From: an uncultured Alphaproteobacteria bacterium
Lineage (GTDB): Bacteria; Pseudomonadota; Alphaproteobacteria; Caulobacterales; Caulobacteraceae
Direction: 5' to 3'
DNA length: 64,000 nt
Assembly (NCBI GenBank): GCA_903822175.1
Contig: CAIJOB010000012.1
Location: 62,001 to 126,000, forward strand
The notes beneath the pieces are model-generated. The model had not been told where the DNA came from. It did no database searches and worked only from the letters and a program-made list of their open reading frames with translations. The position numbers and the translations under genes were made by a program. The first letter of the stretch is position 1. Each line of letters opens with the position of its first letter. Shown piece by piece: positions 1-9,141 of this stretch.

Positions 1-2655
1 TGCGCCGTGGCCGCCATCCTGAGCGGGAGCGCGGGCGCTGCCCTGGCCGCCGACGGCGCAGCTGCCGCGGCCGATGCGGGCGCCGGCGCCACGTCCGCCG
101 TGCTCGACGAAGTGATCGTCACCGCCCAGCGGCGCGACCAGTCGGCCCAGGACGTGCCGATGACCATCCAGGCGTTTTCGGGCGCCGCGCTGGCCCAGCG
201 CAACGTCGTCACCTTCGACGACCTGATCCGCCTGACGCCCAATATCGAATTCGCCAAGAACGGCCCCGGCCAGGGCAACATCTTCATACGCGGCCTCAGC
301 GCCGGGTTCGCCGGCAACCAGTCCAGCGCCACGGTCGGCAACTTCCCCAATGTCGCGGTCTATCTGGACGAGCAGTCCATGCAGTTCCCGGCGCGCAACG
401 TCGACCTGTTCCTGGCCGACATCGACCACGTGGAAGTGCTGGAGGGGCCGCAGGGCACCCTGTTCGGCGGCGGCGCCGAGGCCGGCGCGGTGCGCTACAT
501 CACCAAGAAGCCGAAGCTCAGCGGGACCGAGGGCAGCGTCGACGCCAGCTACGGCGTCCAGACCCACGGCGACCCGAGCACCTCGTTCACCGCCATGCTC
601 AACCTACCGCTCTGGGAGGACAAGCTGGCGGTGCGCGGCGTCATCTATAGCGACCGGCAAGGGGGCTATATCGACAACGTCCCCTCGACGTTCACCCGCT
701 CCAACCAGGACAGCAACGCCTACTTCGGTATCAAGCCGACCAACGGCATCTGCCCCAACGGCCAGCCGGCCGGGAAGCAGACCGGCGGCTGCACGCTCGC
801 CGGCACCCAGCAGGCCAACAACTTCGCGCTGGCGCAAAAGAACTGGAACCCGGTCACCCACCAGGGCGGCCGCCTCTCGGTGCTCTACGACATCAACAAC
901 GACTGGGACGTGCTGATCGCCGAAAGCTTCCAGATGCTGGACGCCGAGGGCCTCTCGACCACGCTACCGGTCGGCTCCGACTTCCAGCCGCTGAAGCCGC
1001 TGGAAACCACGGTGTTCTCGCCGACCTACGACAAGGACCGCTTCCAGAACACCGCCTGGACCGTGAACGGCAAGGTTGGCGACCTGAAGCTGATCTACAC
1101 CGGCGGCTATATGAGCCGGCACATCAACCAGCAGATGGACTACACGAACTATTCGCGGACGCTCTACGGGCAATATTACGAGTGCACCGGCGGCGGCGCG
1201 GGCCTGCTCGGCAAGGGCGCGCTCACCTGCTACTCGCCGGTCACCAGCTGGCACGATGTGGTCCGCAACACCCACTGGAGCAACGAGGTCCGCCTCAGCA
1301 CGCCGGATGACTGGCGGTTCCGCGCGGTGGGCGGCGCCTTCTACGAGCAGTTCCGCATCTTCGACACCATGGACTTCAACTACAAGACCGTGCCGGCCTG
1401 CCGTCAGGGCAATAACCTGGCCGCGGCCCTGGCCGGCGGCGCGCCCTGCTTCGGCAACGACGAGCCCTTCCCGGGCTCGACGACGAATGAACCGGGCCCG
1501 CGCCCTGACAACACCGGCTTCGGCGAAGAGGTCCAGCGCGGTTACGACCAGACGGCGCTATTCGGGTCGATCGACTACGACATCATCCCCAAGGTCCTGA
1601 CCGTCACGGCCGGCACCCGGTATTACAACTACAAGGAAGACGAGACCGGCTCAGTCTACTCGACCAACGGGGCCTGCGTGAACGTGCTGACCTGCGGCCA
1701 CAACACCAACATCGACGCCGAGAACCTCCACGCCAAATACACCGGCTTCAAGAGCCATGCTGGCGTGACCTGGAAGCCCGACACCGACACCCTCATCTAC
1801 TACACCTTCTCCCAGGGCTTCCGGCCGGGCGGCTTCAGCCGGTCGGCGCGGGACAAGGCGCCGGACGCCAACGGCGTGCCGCAGTTCAAGACGCCGCTGG
1901 CCTATACGCCCGACACCCTGACCAACAACGAAATCGGCGTGAAGAAGGAGTTCCTCGACCACCGCCTGCAGTTCAATGTCTCCGCCTACTACATGCAGTG
2001 GGACAATGTGCAGATCGCGCTCTACCAGCCCTGCTGCCTGGGCAACACGACCTTCCTGGTCAATGGGCCGAGCTATGTGATCAAGGGCGTCGAGGCGCAG
2101 TTCGCCGCGAAGATCACCGAGGAATTCACCCTCGATGGGTCGGCCACCTACAACGACAACACCCAGTCGAACGCCCCCTGCCTGACGGCGAACGAGCCGA
2201 ACTCGCCCACGCTTGGCCACTGCATCACCGAGATCAAGGGCCAGCCCTTCGTGAACCCGTTCGGGGTGGAGGGCGGCGTGTCGGCCTTCTCGCCGAAGTT
2301 CCAGGGCAACCTGCATGGCCGCTACAACTGGGACCTCGCGCCCTTCAAGGCCTTCGCCCAGGCCGACGTCAGCTATGTGGGCAAGATGTTCACCCAGCCG
2401 GCCAACTACACGTCGGGCGCCTCGCCCGCCGAGAGCCCGATCCCGGACACCACCTACCTGCGCTTCGAGCTCCCCGCCTACACCACCTTCGGCGCCTCCG
2501 TCGGCATCTCGCGGGACAACTGGACCCTGCAGCTGATCGGCCAGAACCTGGGCGACTCCCACGCCTCGACCTTCACCAGCACCGCCCAGTTCATCAAGTC
2601 GGAGGTGCCGCTCCGGCCCCGCCAGGTGCTGGTCAAGATCAGCGCGACCTACTGA
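1..2655 (+). CDS. TonB-dependent outer membrane receptor, 5' end cut by the window
   Basis: This is an outer membrane beta-barrel that would take up a scarce substrate using energy from TonB. The frame is open from base 1, and the first codons already encode the hydrophobic part of a signal peptide ending near ALAADG, so the true start lies just upstream; the GTG at base 7 is only the first in-window start codon. A TonB box (DEVIVTAQRR) follows at about residues 35-44, then a plug domain with the LEGPQGTLFG motif, and a long barrel ending in an aromatic residue (SATY). The substrate cannot be read from sequence. The next gene, 70 bases on and on the same strand, is a TPR-sulfotransferase. The family call is secure; the substrate is unknown. 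Confidence 0.95.
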   Translation, partial: CAVAAILSGSAGAALAADGAAAAADAGAGATSAVLDEVIVTAQRRDQSAQDVPMTIQAFSGAALAQRNVVTFDDLIRLTPNIEFAKNGPGQGNIFIRGLSAGFAGNQSSATVGNFPNVAVYLDEQSMQFPARNVDLFLADIDHVEVLEGPQGTLFGGGAEAGAVRYITKKPKLSGTEGSVDASYGVQTHGDPSTSFTAMLNLPLWEDKLAVRGVIYSDRQGGYIDNVPSTFTRSNQDSNAYFGIKPTNGICPNGQPAGKQTGGCTLAGTQQANNFALAQKNWNPVTHQGGRLSVLYDINNDWDVLIAESFQMLDAEGLSTTLPVGSDFQPLKPLETTVFSPTYDKDRFQNTAWTVNGKVGDLKLIYTGGYMSRHINQQMDYTNYSRTLYGQYYECTGGGAGLLGKGALTCYSPVTSWHDVVRNTHWSNEVRLSTPDDWRFRAVGGAFYEQFRIFDTMDFNYKTVPACRQGNNLAAALAGGAPCFGNDEPFPGSTTNEPGPRPDNTGFGEEVQRGYDQTALFGSIDYDIIPKVLTVTAGTRYYNYKEDETGSVYSTNGACVNVLTCGHNTNIDAENLHAKYTGFKSHAGVTWKPDTDTLIYYTFSQGFRPGGFSRSARDKAPDANGVPQFKTPLAYTPDTLTNNEIGVKKEFLDHRLQFNVSAYYMQWDNVQIALYQPCCLGNTTFLVNGPSYVIKGVEAQFAAKITEEFTLDGSATYNDNTQSNAPCLTANEPNSPTLGHCITEIKGQPFVNPFGVEGGVSAFSPKFQGNLHGRYNWDLAPFKAFAQADVSYVGKMFTQPANYTSGASPAESPIPDTTYLRFELPAYTTFGASVGISRDNWTLQLIGQNLGDSHASTFTSTAQFIKSEVPLRPRQVLVKISATY

Positions 2656-2725
2656 GGCTGACATCCCTCAAGCCGAATTGGAAAAGGGGCGGCCGGCCAC
2701 GGCTGCCCCGCGTCTCTTGGACCTC

Positions 2726-4738
2726 ATGACCCCCACCGCTGACCTCGACCCGCCCGCCGCCGTCGAGGGCGACGTCGCCCGTTTGCGGCGGCTGCAGCAG
2801 GGCGGCGGCCATGGGCAGGCGCTGGCCGGCGCCGAGGCGCTGCTTACCGACCTACCGGAAAACCGCGACCTGCTGCTGATCGCCGCGATCAGCCTGCGCC
2901 ATCTACGCCGTGTGCCAGACGCCATGGCCATGCTCGACCGGCTGGAGGCCCTGCAGCCCGGCTTCAGCCGCCTGCATCAGGAGCACGGCCTCTGCCAGGT
3001 CCAGCTCAAGGACGCCCCGGCCGCCATCGCGACGCTGCTGAAGGCGGTCAATATCAACCCCGCCCTGCCCGCCAGCTGGAGCATGCTGGAGCGGCTCTAC
3101 GGCATGGTCGGCGAGCCGGCCAACGCGGCCATGGCGGCGGAGCACGTCGCGACGCTCAAGCAACTGCCCCCCGACGTTGTGACCGCGACCAGCCTGTTCG
3201 CCGACGGCGACCTGGCCCCCGCCGAACAGATCGTCCGCGCCTTCCTGCTGCGCGAGGGCGACCATCCGGAGGGCGTGCGCCTGCTGGCCCGCATCGCGCT
3301 GGCCCACGACGTGCTCGACGAGGCCGAGATCCTGCTGGACGCAGTCCTGACGCTCGCGCCGGGATACGGCGCAGCGCGCTACGACTACGCCCAGGCGCTG
3401 ATCAAGCGGCAGAGGTACGCCGCCGCCCTGGCCGAGATCGACCGGCTGCTCGATTTGGACGCCGCCAACCCCGACTACCGTGCGCTCGCCGCCACCGCGG
3501 CGGTCGGGCTGGGCCAGCACGACCGGGCCATCGAGATCTACCGCGGCATGCTGGCCGACCTGCCGCAGTCCTGGGACGTGCCCCTGTGGATGGGCCACGC
3601 GCTGAAGACCGTCGGCCGCGTCCCCGAAGCGGTGGAGTCCTACCGGGCGGCGGCGGCGGCGCGGGCGAATTTCGGCGACGCCTATTGGAGCCTGGCCAAC
3701 CTCAAGCTCTACCGCTTCCCCGACGACGAGATCGCCCGCATGCGCGCCGAGGAGGCGTCGCCGACCACCGGCCTCGTCGACCGCTACCACCTCTGTTTCG
3801 CGCTCGGCAAAGCGCTCGAGGACCGCGGAGAGACCGCCGCGTCCTGGGACTACTACGCTCGCGGCAACGCCCTGAAACGCTCGGAAAGCCACTACCGCCC
3901 CGAGGTGCTCGAGACCAACACGCGCCTGCAGACGGAGGTCTGTGCGAAAGCCTTCTTCGAGGCCCGCGCCGGCTGGGGCGCGCCGGCTCCGGACCCGATC
4001 TTCGTGCTCGGCCTGCCGCGCTCCGGCTCGACCCTGCTGGAACAGATCCTCGCCTCGCATTCCCAGGTCGAGGGCACCCAGGAACTCTCCGACATCCAGC
4101 GGGTCGTTCTTGACCTACAGGGCCGCGACCCGGACCTGGACAACCCCCGCTACCCGGCCTTGCTGGCGGACATGACGGCCGACGATGTCCGCCGGCTGGG
4201 CGAAGCCTACCTCGCCGACACCCAGGTCTACCGGACCGGGCGGGCTTTCTTCATCGACAAGATGCCGAACAACTTCCGGCACATCGGCCTGATCCACCTG
4301 ATGCTGCCTAACGCCCGCATCATCGACGCGCGGCGCGACCCGATGTCCTGCTGCTTCTCCAACCTCAAGCAGCTGTTCGCCCAGGGTCAGGAGTTCAGCT
4401 ACAGCGAGGACGACATCGCCCGCTATTACCGCACCTATCTGGACCTGATGGACCACTGGGACGCGGTCCTGCCCGGCCGGGTCCTGCGGGTGCAGCACGA
4501 GGACGTCATCGACGATCTGGAGGGCAGCGTTCGCCGCCTGCTCGACCACTGCGGCCTGCCGTTCGAGCCGGCCTGCGTCGAGTTCCACAAGACCGCGCGC
4601 AGCGTGCGCACGCCCAGCTCCGAACAGGTGCGCCAGCCGATCTTCCGCGACGGCCTGGATCAGTGGCGGGCCTACGAGCCGTGGCTCGGGCCGTTGAAGG
4701 ACGCGCTCGGCGACGCGCTCACCCGCTACCGCGACTGA
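2726..4738 (+). CDS. TPR-repeat sulfotransferase
   Basis: A 670-residue protein with tetratricopeptide-like helical repeats over roughly residues 20-400 and a sulfotransferase domain at about 425-665. The sulfotransferase part carries the 5'-phosphosulfate loop (FVLGLPRSGSTLLEQIL) and the later IDARRDP segment, which in the family contacts PAPS. It should move a sulfo group from PAPS to an unidentified acceptor, possibly one held by the TPR part. I start at ATG 2726; a TTG at 2678 is in frame but adds residues unlike the family. It follows the TonB receptor in the same direction, and its last 13 bases overlap the end of the convergent phnX. Acceptor unknown. Confidence 0.88.
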   Translation: MTPTADLDPPAAVEGDVARLRRLQQGGGHGQALAGAEALLTDLPENRDLLLIAAISLRHLRRVPDAMAMLDRLEALQPGFSRLHQEHGLCQVQLKDAPAAIATLLKAVNINPALPASWSMLERLYGMVGEPANAAMAAEHVATLKQLPPDVVTATSLFADGDLAPAEQIVRAFLLREGDHPEGVRLLARIALAHDVLDEAEILLDAVLTLAPGYGAARYDYAQALIKRQRYAAALAEIDRLLDLDAANPDYRALAATAAVGLGQHDRAIEIYRGMLADLPQSWDVPLWMGHALKTVGRVPEAVESYRAAAAARANFGDAYWSLANLKLYRFPDDEIARMRAEEASPTTGLVDRYHLCFALGKALEDRGETAASWDYYARGNALKRSESHYRPEVLETNTRLQTEVCAKAFFEARAGWGAPAPDPIFVLGLPRSGSTLLEQILASHSQVEGTQELSDIQRVVLDLQGRDPDLDNPRYPALLADMTADDVRRLGEAYLADTQVYRTGRAFFIDKMPNNFRHIGLIHLMLPNARIIDARRDPMSCCFSNLKQLFAQGQEFSYSEDDIARYYRTYLDLMDHWDAVLPGRVLRVQHEDVIDDLEGSVRRLLDHCGLPFEPACVEFHKTARSVRTPSSEQVRQPIFRDGLDQWRAYEPWLGPLKDALGDALTRYRD

Positions 4739-5514
4739 AGCGCGGCGGGCAGATCGGCGACGCTGTCGATGACGATGTCCGCGCCCGCCGCCAGCAGGGC
4801 CGCGCGCGCCGCCGCCACCCGCGCGTCCCGCTCGCCCGCGTCGAGCGCCTTGAAGGCGTCCAGAGGCAGACCCACGCTGTTGCCGGACGCCGCGATGCCG
4901 ACGGTGAAGCAGCCGGCGGCGCGGCCCTCGGCGACCCCGGCCTCGGCGTCATCCACCTTGACCACCCGGCTGAGCGGCCAGACGCCAAGCTCGGCGCAGG
5001 CCTTGTAGATCATCAGGGGCGATGGCCGGCCCTGCGGCGTCTCACCGGAACAGACCAGATGGTCCGGCGCGTAGCCCTGTTCGGCGGCGCGGACCAGCAC
5101 CGGGCCCATCATCTCGCGGGTGTAGCCGGTGGAGGAGGCGATCTTCAGCCCCCGCTCGCGCAGGGTCCGCACGGTATCGGCCGCGCCGGGGATCAGTTCG
5201 GAGGCCACCGCGGCGGCTTCGCGCATCAGGGGCCCGAGGTCGTCCATCAGGGCCGCCACGTCCGCGTCGTCCGACGGCTTGCCCAGCGCCGCGGTCCAGG
5301 CCGCCGCCACCCGCGGCTTGGCCAGGATGGCGCGCACGTGATCGGCCTTCGCCAGGCCCATGTCGGCCCGCGCGTCGGCCTCGTCGAGGGTCACGCCACG
5401 CCGGGCGAAGGCCGTCAGGAAGGCCTCGATCGGCGCGCAGCAGCCGAAGTCGACCATGGTGCCCGCCCAGTCGAAGATCACCAGGTCGAAGGGGCCCGCC
5501 GCCTTGTCCGTCAT
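4726..5514 (-). CDS. phnX: Phosphonoacetaldehyde hydrolase (phosphonatase)
   Basis: A HAD-superfamily enzyme that cleaves the carbon-phosphorus bond of phosphonoacetaldehyde to acetaldehyde and phosphate in the cytoplasm. The 262-residue length fits the family. The nucleophile is D15 in FDWAGTM, where the usual second Asp of HAD enzymes is Ala, as expected for phosphonatases. K56 in MGLAKADHV matches the Lys that forms the Schiff base with substrate, and VVKVDDAEAGVAEG is the Mg-binding loop. Its start overlaps the stop of the upstream flavin oxidase gene in an ATGA, so the two are translationally coupled. No phnW-type transaminase is present in the window. Confidence 0.93.
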   Translation of the reverse strand: MTDKAAGPFDLVIFDWAGTMVDFGCCAPIEAFLTAFARRGVTLDEADARADMGLAKADHVRAILAKPRVAAAWTAALGKPSDDADVAALMDDLGPLMREAAAVASELIPGAADTVRTLRERGLKIASSTGYTREMMGPVLVRAAEQGYAPDHLVCSGETPQGRPSPLMIYKACAELGVWPLSRVVKVDDAEAGVAEGRAAGCFTVGIAASGNSVGLPLDAFKALDAGERDARVAAARAALLAAGADIVIDSVADLPAALQSR

Positions 5515-6647
5515 GCTCTTGCTCCGTTACCCAAAAGATCACTGACCACTTCCTCGCCGAGCGCGAAGCCGATCGAGGCGCCCGCGCCCGTGGTCACCAT
5601 CACCAGCCGCACCCCCGCCATCGGCGTATCGACCAGCACCGTGCGGTCCTTCGCCGAGGCATAGGTGCCGGTCCAGCGCTCGACCACCGGCGGGGCCGGA
5701 CGGCCGAACACCGCGGCGAACTCCTCCAGGATCAGCCGGTCGACCGCCTCGTGCGAGAACGGGTCGGGCGTAGCGGCATAGTGGTGGCTGTCGCCGACCA
5801 CCAGGCTGCCGTCAGCGCTCTGCACGACGATCAGATGGACGCCGTCGGCCAGGTGCTGCGGCTGTTCGGCGGCCAGCCGCGCGGCCAGCGCCTTCGCCTG
5901 CGGCAAGGCGGCATAGCCGGCGTAACGCACGAGGCCCAGGTCGGACATCACCGCCGCCGGAAGCCGGAAACCGGGATCGGCCAGCCGCAGCATCTGCAGC
6001 TTGCAGCGGGTCAGGCCGGCGGCCGCCACGCATTCGGGAAACAGCGTCGACAGGTCGTCGCCCGGGCAGACGCAGATCGCGCCGGCCTCGATCACGCCCT
6101 GCGTGGTCTCCAAGCGCCCGGTCTCCACCGATAGCGCGGCGGCGCCCCACAGGAAGTCGACCCGGTGGCTGGCCGCCAGCCAGGCCGCCAGGCGTGGGAT
6201 CGCCACGCGGGACTCGACCCGCAGGTCATGTGGGCTCCAGAGCGCCGCCATCAGGCCCTCGCCGGCCAGGTGCGGATGGTCACGGCGAACCTCGCCAGCC
6301 GTCAGCAGACGGCAGCCCTCGGCCATCTCCGTCTTCAGGAAGGCTTCCAGCAAGCTCACCGCTTCCGGACGCCGCACCGCCATCACCAAACCGCGGTGCA
6401 GGATGGGGATGCCGGCCTGCGGCGCCACCTCGGCCCAGGTGTCCCGCGACCGCCGTGCGCGCTCCCACATCGCCCCGCGTTCCTGGCCGGTCACCGTGAC
6501 GAAGCCGAAGTTGCGGACCGAGGCGCCATTGGCCTGGGCGTCGCGGTCGACGACCACCACGCGCTTGCCCCGCCGGGCCGCGGCGAGCGCGCAGGCCATG
6601 CCGACAATGCCGGCGCCCACCACCGCGAGATCGTAGGGGCGGGTCAC
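5511..6647 (-). CDS. TIGR03364-type FAD-dependent oxidoreductase (PbfD-like)
   Basis: A 378-residue DAAO-like flavoprotein with an N-terminal FAD-binding Rossmann motif (VVGAGIVG, residues 9-16, then VVVVDRD) and a C-terminal substrate domain closing with VMVTTGAGASIGFALGE. This family recurs beside phnX; members called PbfD oxidise aminoethylphosphonate or its N-methyl form to phosphonoacetaldehyde, which would feed phnX directly. I place the start at GTG 6647 because AGAGGAGA lies upstream at 6658-6665 and the Rossmann strand begins immediately; a longer reading from 6707 adds an unlikely leader. It is the first gene of a coupled operon with phnX and is divergent from the membrane transporter. 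Confidence 0.85.
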   Translation of the reverse strand: MTRPYDLAVVGAGIVGMACALAAARRGKRVVVVDRDAQANGASVRNFGFVTVTGQERGAMWERARRSRDTWAEVAPQAGIPILHRGLVMAVRRPEAVSLLEAFLKTEMAEGCRLLTAGEVRRDHPHLAGEGLMAALWSPHDLRVESRVAIPRLAAWLAASHRVDFLWGAAALSVETGRLETTQGVIEAGAICVCPGDDLSTLFPECVAAAGLTRCKLQMLRLADPGFRLPAAVMSDLGLVRYAGYAALPQAKALAARLAAEQPQHLADGVHLIVVQSADGSLVVGDSHHYAATPDPFSHEAVDRLILEEFAAVFGRPAPPVVERWTGTYASAKDRTVLVDTPMAGVRLVMVTTGAGASIGFALGEEVVSDLLGNGARA

Positions 6648-6793
6648 GGCGATGGGGTCTCCTCTGGCGGCCTCGAAGCTGGACAGCAAACACCAGGAAG
6701 ATGACAACTCGAAGGGCGGGCCGTCACTAGAGCGTCATCGATGGCTCGCAAAGCTATCACGACCGCGCGGCGCGGCATCGGGGAGGCGCGCCT

Positions 6794-8119
6794 TTGGGCG
6801 GATGGCTGAACGCGCGACTGGCCCGGGCCAATCCGATCCTTTTCACCACGGTCGCCGGTGTCGCGGGGTTCTGCGCCTACTTCTCGATGTACGCCTTCCG
6901 CAAGCCGTTCACCGCGGCGACCTTCGAGGCCGTGCCCGGCTGGACCTTCGTCCTCGACTACAAGATCGCCCTCGTGCTGGCCCAGGTGGCCGGCTACGCG
7001 CTCTCCAAGCTGATCGGCATCAAGGTGGTCTCCGAACTCAGCCCAGCTCGGCGGGGCGGCGCGATCCTGCTGCTGATCGGGCTCGCCTGGCTGGCGCTCG
7101 TCGCCTTCGCGGTCATCCCCGCGCCGTGGAACGTGGCGGCGCTGTTCTTTAACGGCCTGCCGCTCGGCATGATCTGGGGCCTGGTGTTCGGTTACATGGA
7201 GGGCCGGCGCGTGTCGGAGGCGCTGGGCGCCATTCTCTGCGCCAGCTTCATCCTGTCGTCCGGCGTCGTGAAGTCGGTCGGCGCCTGGCTGGTGACCTCA
7301 GCCCACGTGGATCGCTTCTGGATGCCGGCGGCGGCGGGCGCGGTGTTCTTCCCCCTGCTGCTGATCTCGGTCTGGATCCTGGGCCAGCTCCCGCCGCCCA
7401 ACGCCGCCGACGAGGCCCAGCGCATCAAGCGCGCGCCGATGAGCGCGGCCGAGCGCGGCGCCTTCCTGGCCGTCTACTGGCCGGGCGTGACCCTGCTGAC
7501 AGCCTCCTACATCCTGCTGACCGCGTTCCGCGACTTTCGCGACAACTTCGCCGCCGAGGTCTGGACCGCGCTCGGCTACGGCAAGGAATCCGCCATCTTC
7601 ACCCAGAGCGAGCTGCCGGTGGCGGCCATCGCGCTCGTGGCCTTGGCTGCGGTGATGGCGGTGAAAGACAACCTCAAGGCCCTGATGGTGATCCATGGAA
7701 TCGTCGTCGCCGGCTTCCTGCTGCTGGGCGGCTGCACCTGGGCGTTTGAGGCGCATCTGATCTCGCCCTTGGCCTTCATGATCGCGGCGGGCGCTGGCCT
7801 GTACCTCGCCTACACTCCGTTCAACGCCATGCTGTTCGACCGGCTGGTGGCGTTCAGCGGCCGGGTCGCCACCGCCGGCTTCCTGATCTACGTCGCCGAC
7901 GCCTCCGGCTATCTGGGCAGCGCCGCCCTGCTGGTCTGGCGCAACTTCGGGGCGGTCAAGATGGACTGGCTGCGGTTCTTCATCCTCAGCGCCTACGCCA
8001 CCAGCGCGGTCGGCGCCGTGCTCTCCGCCGCCGCCGCGCTCTATTTCTGGCGGCAGGGCCGGGCCGCCGCGGCTTTGAGCGGCGTCGATCCGAAAGCCGG
8101 CGTCACGAGCGTCGCCTAG
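6794..8119 (+). CDS. DUF5690-like MFS-type membrane transporter
   Basis: A 441-residue polytopic membrane protein with about 12 hydrophobic segments and a loop rich in charge in the middle (residues about 205-225), the layout of major facilitator transporters. YFSMYAFRKPFTAATF near the N terminus recalls sugar-phosphate and glycerol-phosphate antiporters, but the overall sequence looks like the DUF5690 family. The start is TTG 6794, with GGGAGG at 6780-6785 and no better codon. It lies 146 bases from, and divergent to, the phnX operon, so I infer that it imports a phosphonate substrate such as aminoethylphosphonate. That role is inference from location only. Confidence 0.72.
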   Translation: MGGWLNARLARANPILFTTVAGVAGFCAYFSMYAFRKPFTAATFEAVPGWTFVLDYKIALVLAQVAGYALSKLIGIKVVSELSPARRGGAILLLIGLAWLALVAFAVIPAPWNVAALFFNGLPLGMIWGLVFGYMEGRRVSEALGAILCASFILSSGVVKSVGAWLVTSAHVDRFWMPAAAGAVFFPLLLISVWILGQLPPPNAADEAQRIKRAPMSAAERGAFLAVYWPGVTLLTASYILLTAFRDFRDNFAAEVWTALGYGKESAIFTQSELPVAAIALVALAAVMAVKDNLKALMVIHGIVVAGFLLLGGCTWAFEAHLISPLAFMIAAGAGLYLAYTPFNAMLFDRLVAFSGRVATAGFLIYVADASGYLGSAALLVWRNFGAVKMDWLRFFILSAYATSAVGAVLSAAAALYFWRQGRAAAALSGVDPKAGVTSVA

Positions 8120-8148
8120 GCCGAGGCGGTGGACCCTCCGCGCCAGGC

Positions 8149-8233
8149 TGGTGGGGACTCCGGGGGTCGAACCCGGACGGATTGCTCCGAGCGATTTTAA
8201 GTCGCTTGCGTCTACCAGTTCCGCCAAGTCCCC
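8149..8233 (-). tRNA. tRNA-Leu (anticodon UAA)
   Basis: On the minus strand the 85 bases begin GGGGACTTGGCGGAACTGG and end AGTCCCCACCA, giving a 7-bp acceptor stem and an encoded CCA. The anticodon arm GCGACTTAAAATCGC presents TAA, and the long variable arm is that of a class II leucine tRNA. The T-arm GGGTTCGACCC is intact. It decodes UUA, a rare codon in a genome this GC-rich. It sits between the convergent DUF5690 gene and the upstream PEP-CTERM gene. Confidence 0.97.
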
Positions 8234-8257
8234 TGGTAAAGAGGAGGCTTAGCCGAC

Positions 8258-8271
8258 ACCGTCCGGACGGT
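8258..8271. other. 14-base perfect palindrome after the PEP-CTERM gene
   Basis: ACCGTCCGGACGGT is its own reverse complement. It lies 16 bases past the stop of the minus-strand PEP-CTERM gene and 25 bases before the tRNA-Leu. It could fold as a short hairpin and end the upstream transcript, or be a protein site for the tRNA promoter. There is no T-tract on either side, so the terminator reading is weak. Confidence 0.3.
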
Positions 8272-8287
8272 CGATAGAGGCGCGCGT

Positions 8288-9004
8288 TCAGGCCCTGGCG
8301 GGCAGCGCGCGGCGGCGGGCCCGCAACATCGCGCCCAGGCTGCCGAAGCCCAGCAGCATCAGACCCCAGCTCGCCGGCTCCGGAACTCCCGGCGCAAGCG
8401 CGAAGTCCAGCTGGCTGCCGTCGATGCTGATGTTGAAGTCCATGAACGGGTCTTCTCGCCCCGCGAACGAAAAGGCGCCGCCGAGCACGTCGCCGGGCGG
8501 CTCGGGCTGAGGATTGAAGCCGACCCAGCTGCCAGGATCCACCGGGCCCGGCCCAAAGCCCAAGGTGATGTCGAACAGATGGCCGCCCAACATGAAACGC
8601 TCGCCCGTCACGCCGTCGGGGTTCGGCGCGTCCGGCAGGGGGATCACCGAGCCGTCGCCGGGCATCAGGAGGCCGATCAGGAAGGTGAAAGAGCCGCCGA
8701 GCGAAGGGCTGATCAGCTGCGGATCGGCCGGGTTGAGCAAGGCGATCAGCGCCCCGTCGTCGCCGTCGCCGGGCGGATCCGGCTGCGGGTTGAAGCCGAC
8801 GATCACGCCTGGATTGATCGGCCCGCCGGACGTGGTCAGCTTGAAGCCCTTGGCCCCGTCGCCGAAGGTGTAGTTGGGCGAAAACACCGGCAGATTGTCG
8901 ACGCGAGAGGCGTTCGCCGCCCCCGCCGAGACCATCAGCCCGACGACTGCGAACCCTGCCGCGAGCCCCGCCGTAAGCGTTCTCCGCGCGCGCTTGTTCG
9001 TCAT
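8288..9004 (-). CDS. PEPxxWA-CTERM protein with duplicated GFNPQPxPPG motif
   Basis: A 238-residue secreted protein. Residues 1-32 form a signal peptide (basic MTNKRARR, hydrophobic core, ANA cleavage region). The C terminus is a PEP-CTERM sorting signal: PEPASWGLMLLGFG, a short membrane segment, then RARRRALPARA. Between them is an internal duplication: GFNPQPDPPG at 70-79 and GFNPQPEPPG at 162-171, each preceded by a Gly/Pro stretch. The start is ATG 9004, with GGAAGGGG seven bases upstream. PEP-CTERM proteins are processed by an exosortase and exposed on the surface; no exosortase is in this window. Function unknown. Confidence 0.88.
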   Translation of the reverse strand: MTNKRARRTLTAGLAAGFAVVGLMVSAGAANASRVDNLPVFSPNYTFGDGAKGFKLTTSGGPINPGVIVGFNPQPDPPGDGDDGALIALLNPADPQLISPSLGGSFTFLIGLLMPGDGSVIPLPDAPNPDGVTGERFMLGGHLFDITLGFGPGPVDPGSWVGFNPQPEPPGDVLGGAFSFAGREDPFMDFNISIDGSQLDFALAPGVPEPASWGLMLLGFGSLGAMLRARRRALPARA

Positions 9005-9141
9005 GTTCAAGCCCCTTCCAACCCTGGCGCAGGCCGTCAGATCGAGCCGTGCAAAGGGGAAGGTGCGCCGGTTTCAGGCCAGCGCAATCGGTCTCGCATC
9101 AGGCGAGAACCGCTCGCATTTCAGGCGTTTTTTGAGCCGCT

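Noticed and set aside
7298..8227. Minus-strand frame beginning inside the tRNA-Leu
   Set aside because: Its first codons are tRNA sequence (MAELVDASDLKS-like artefact) and the rest is antisense to the transporter.
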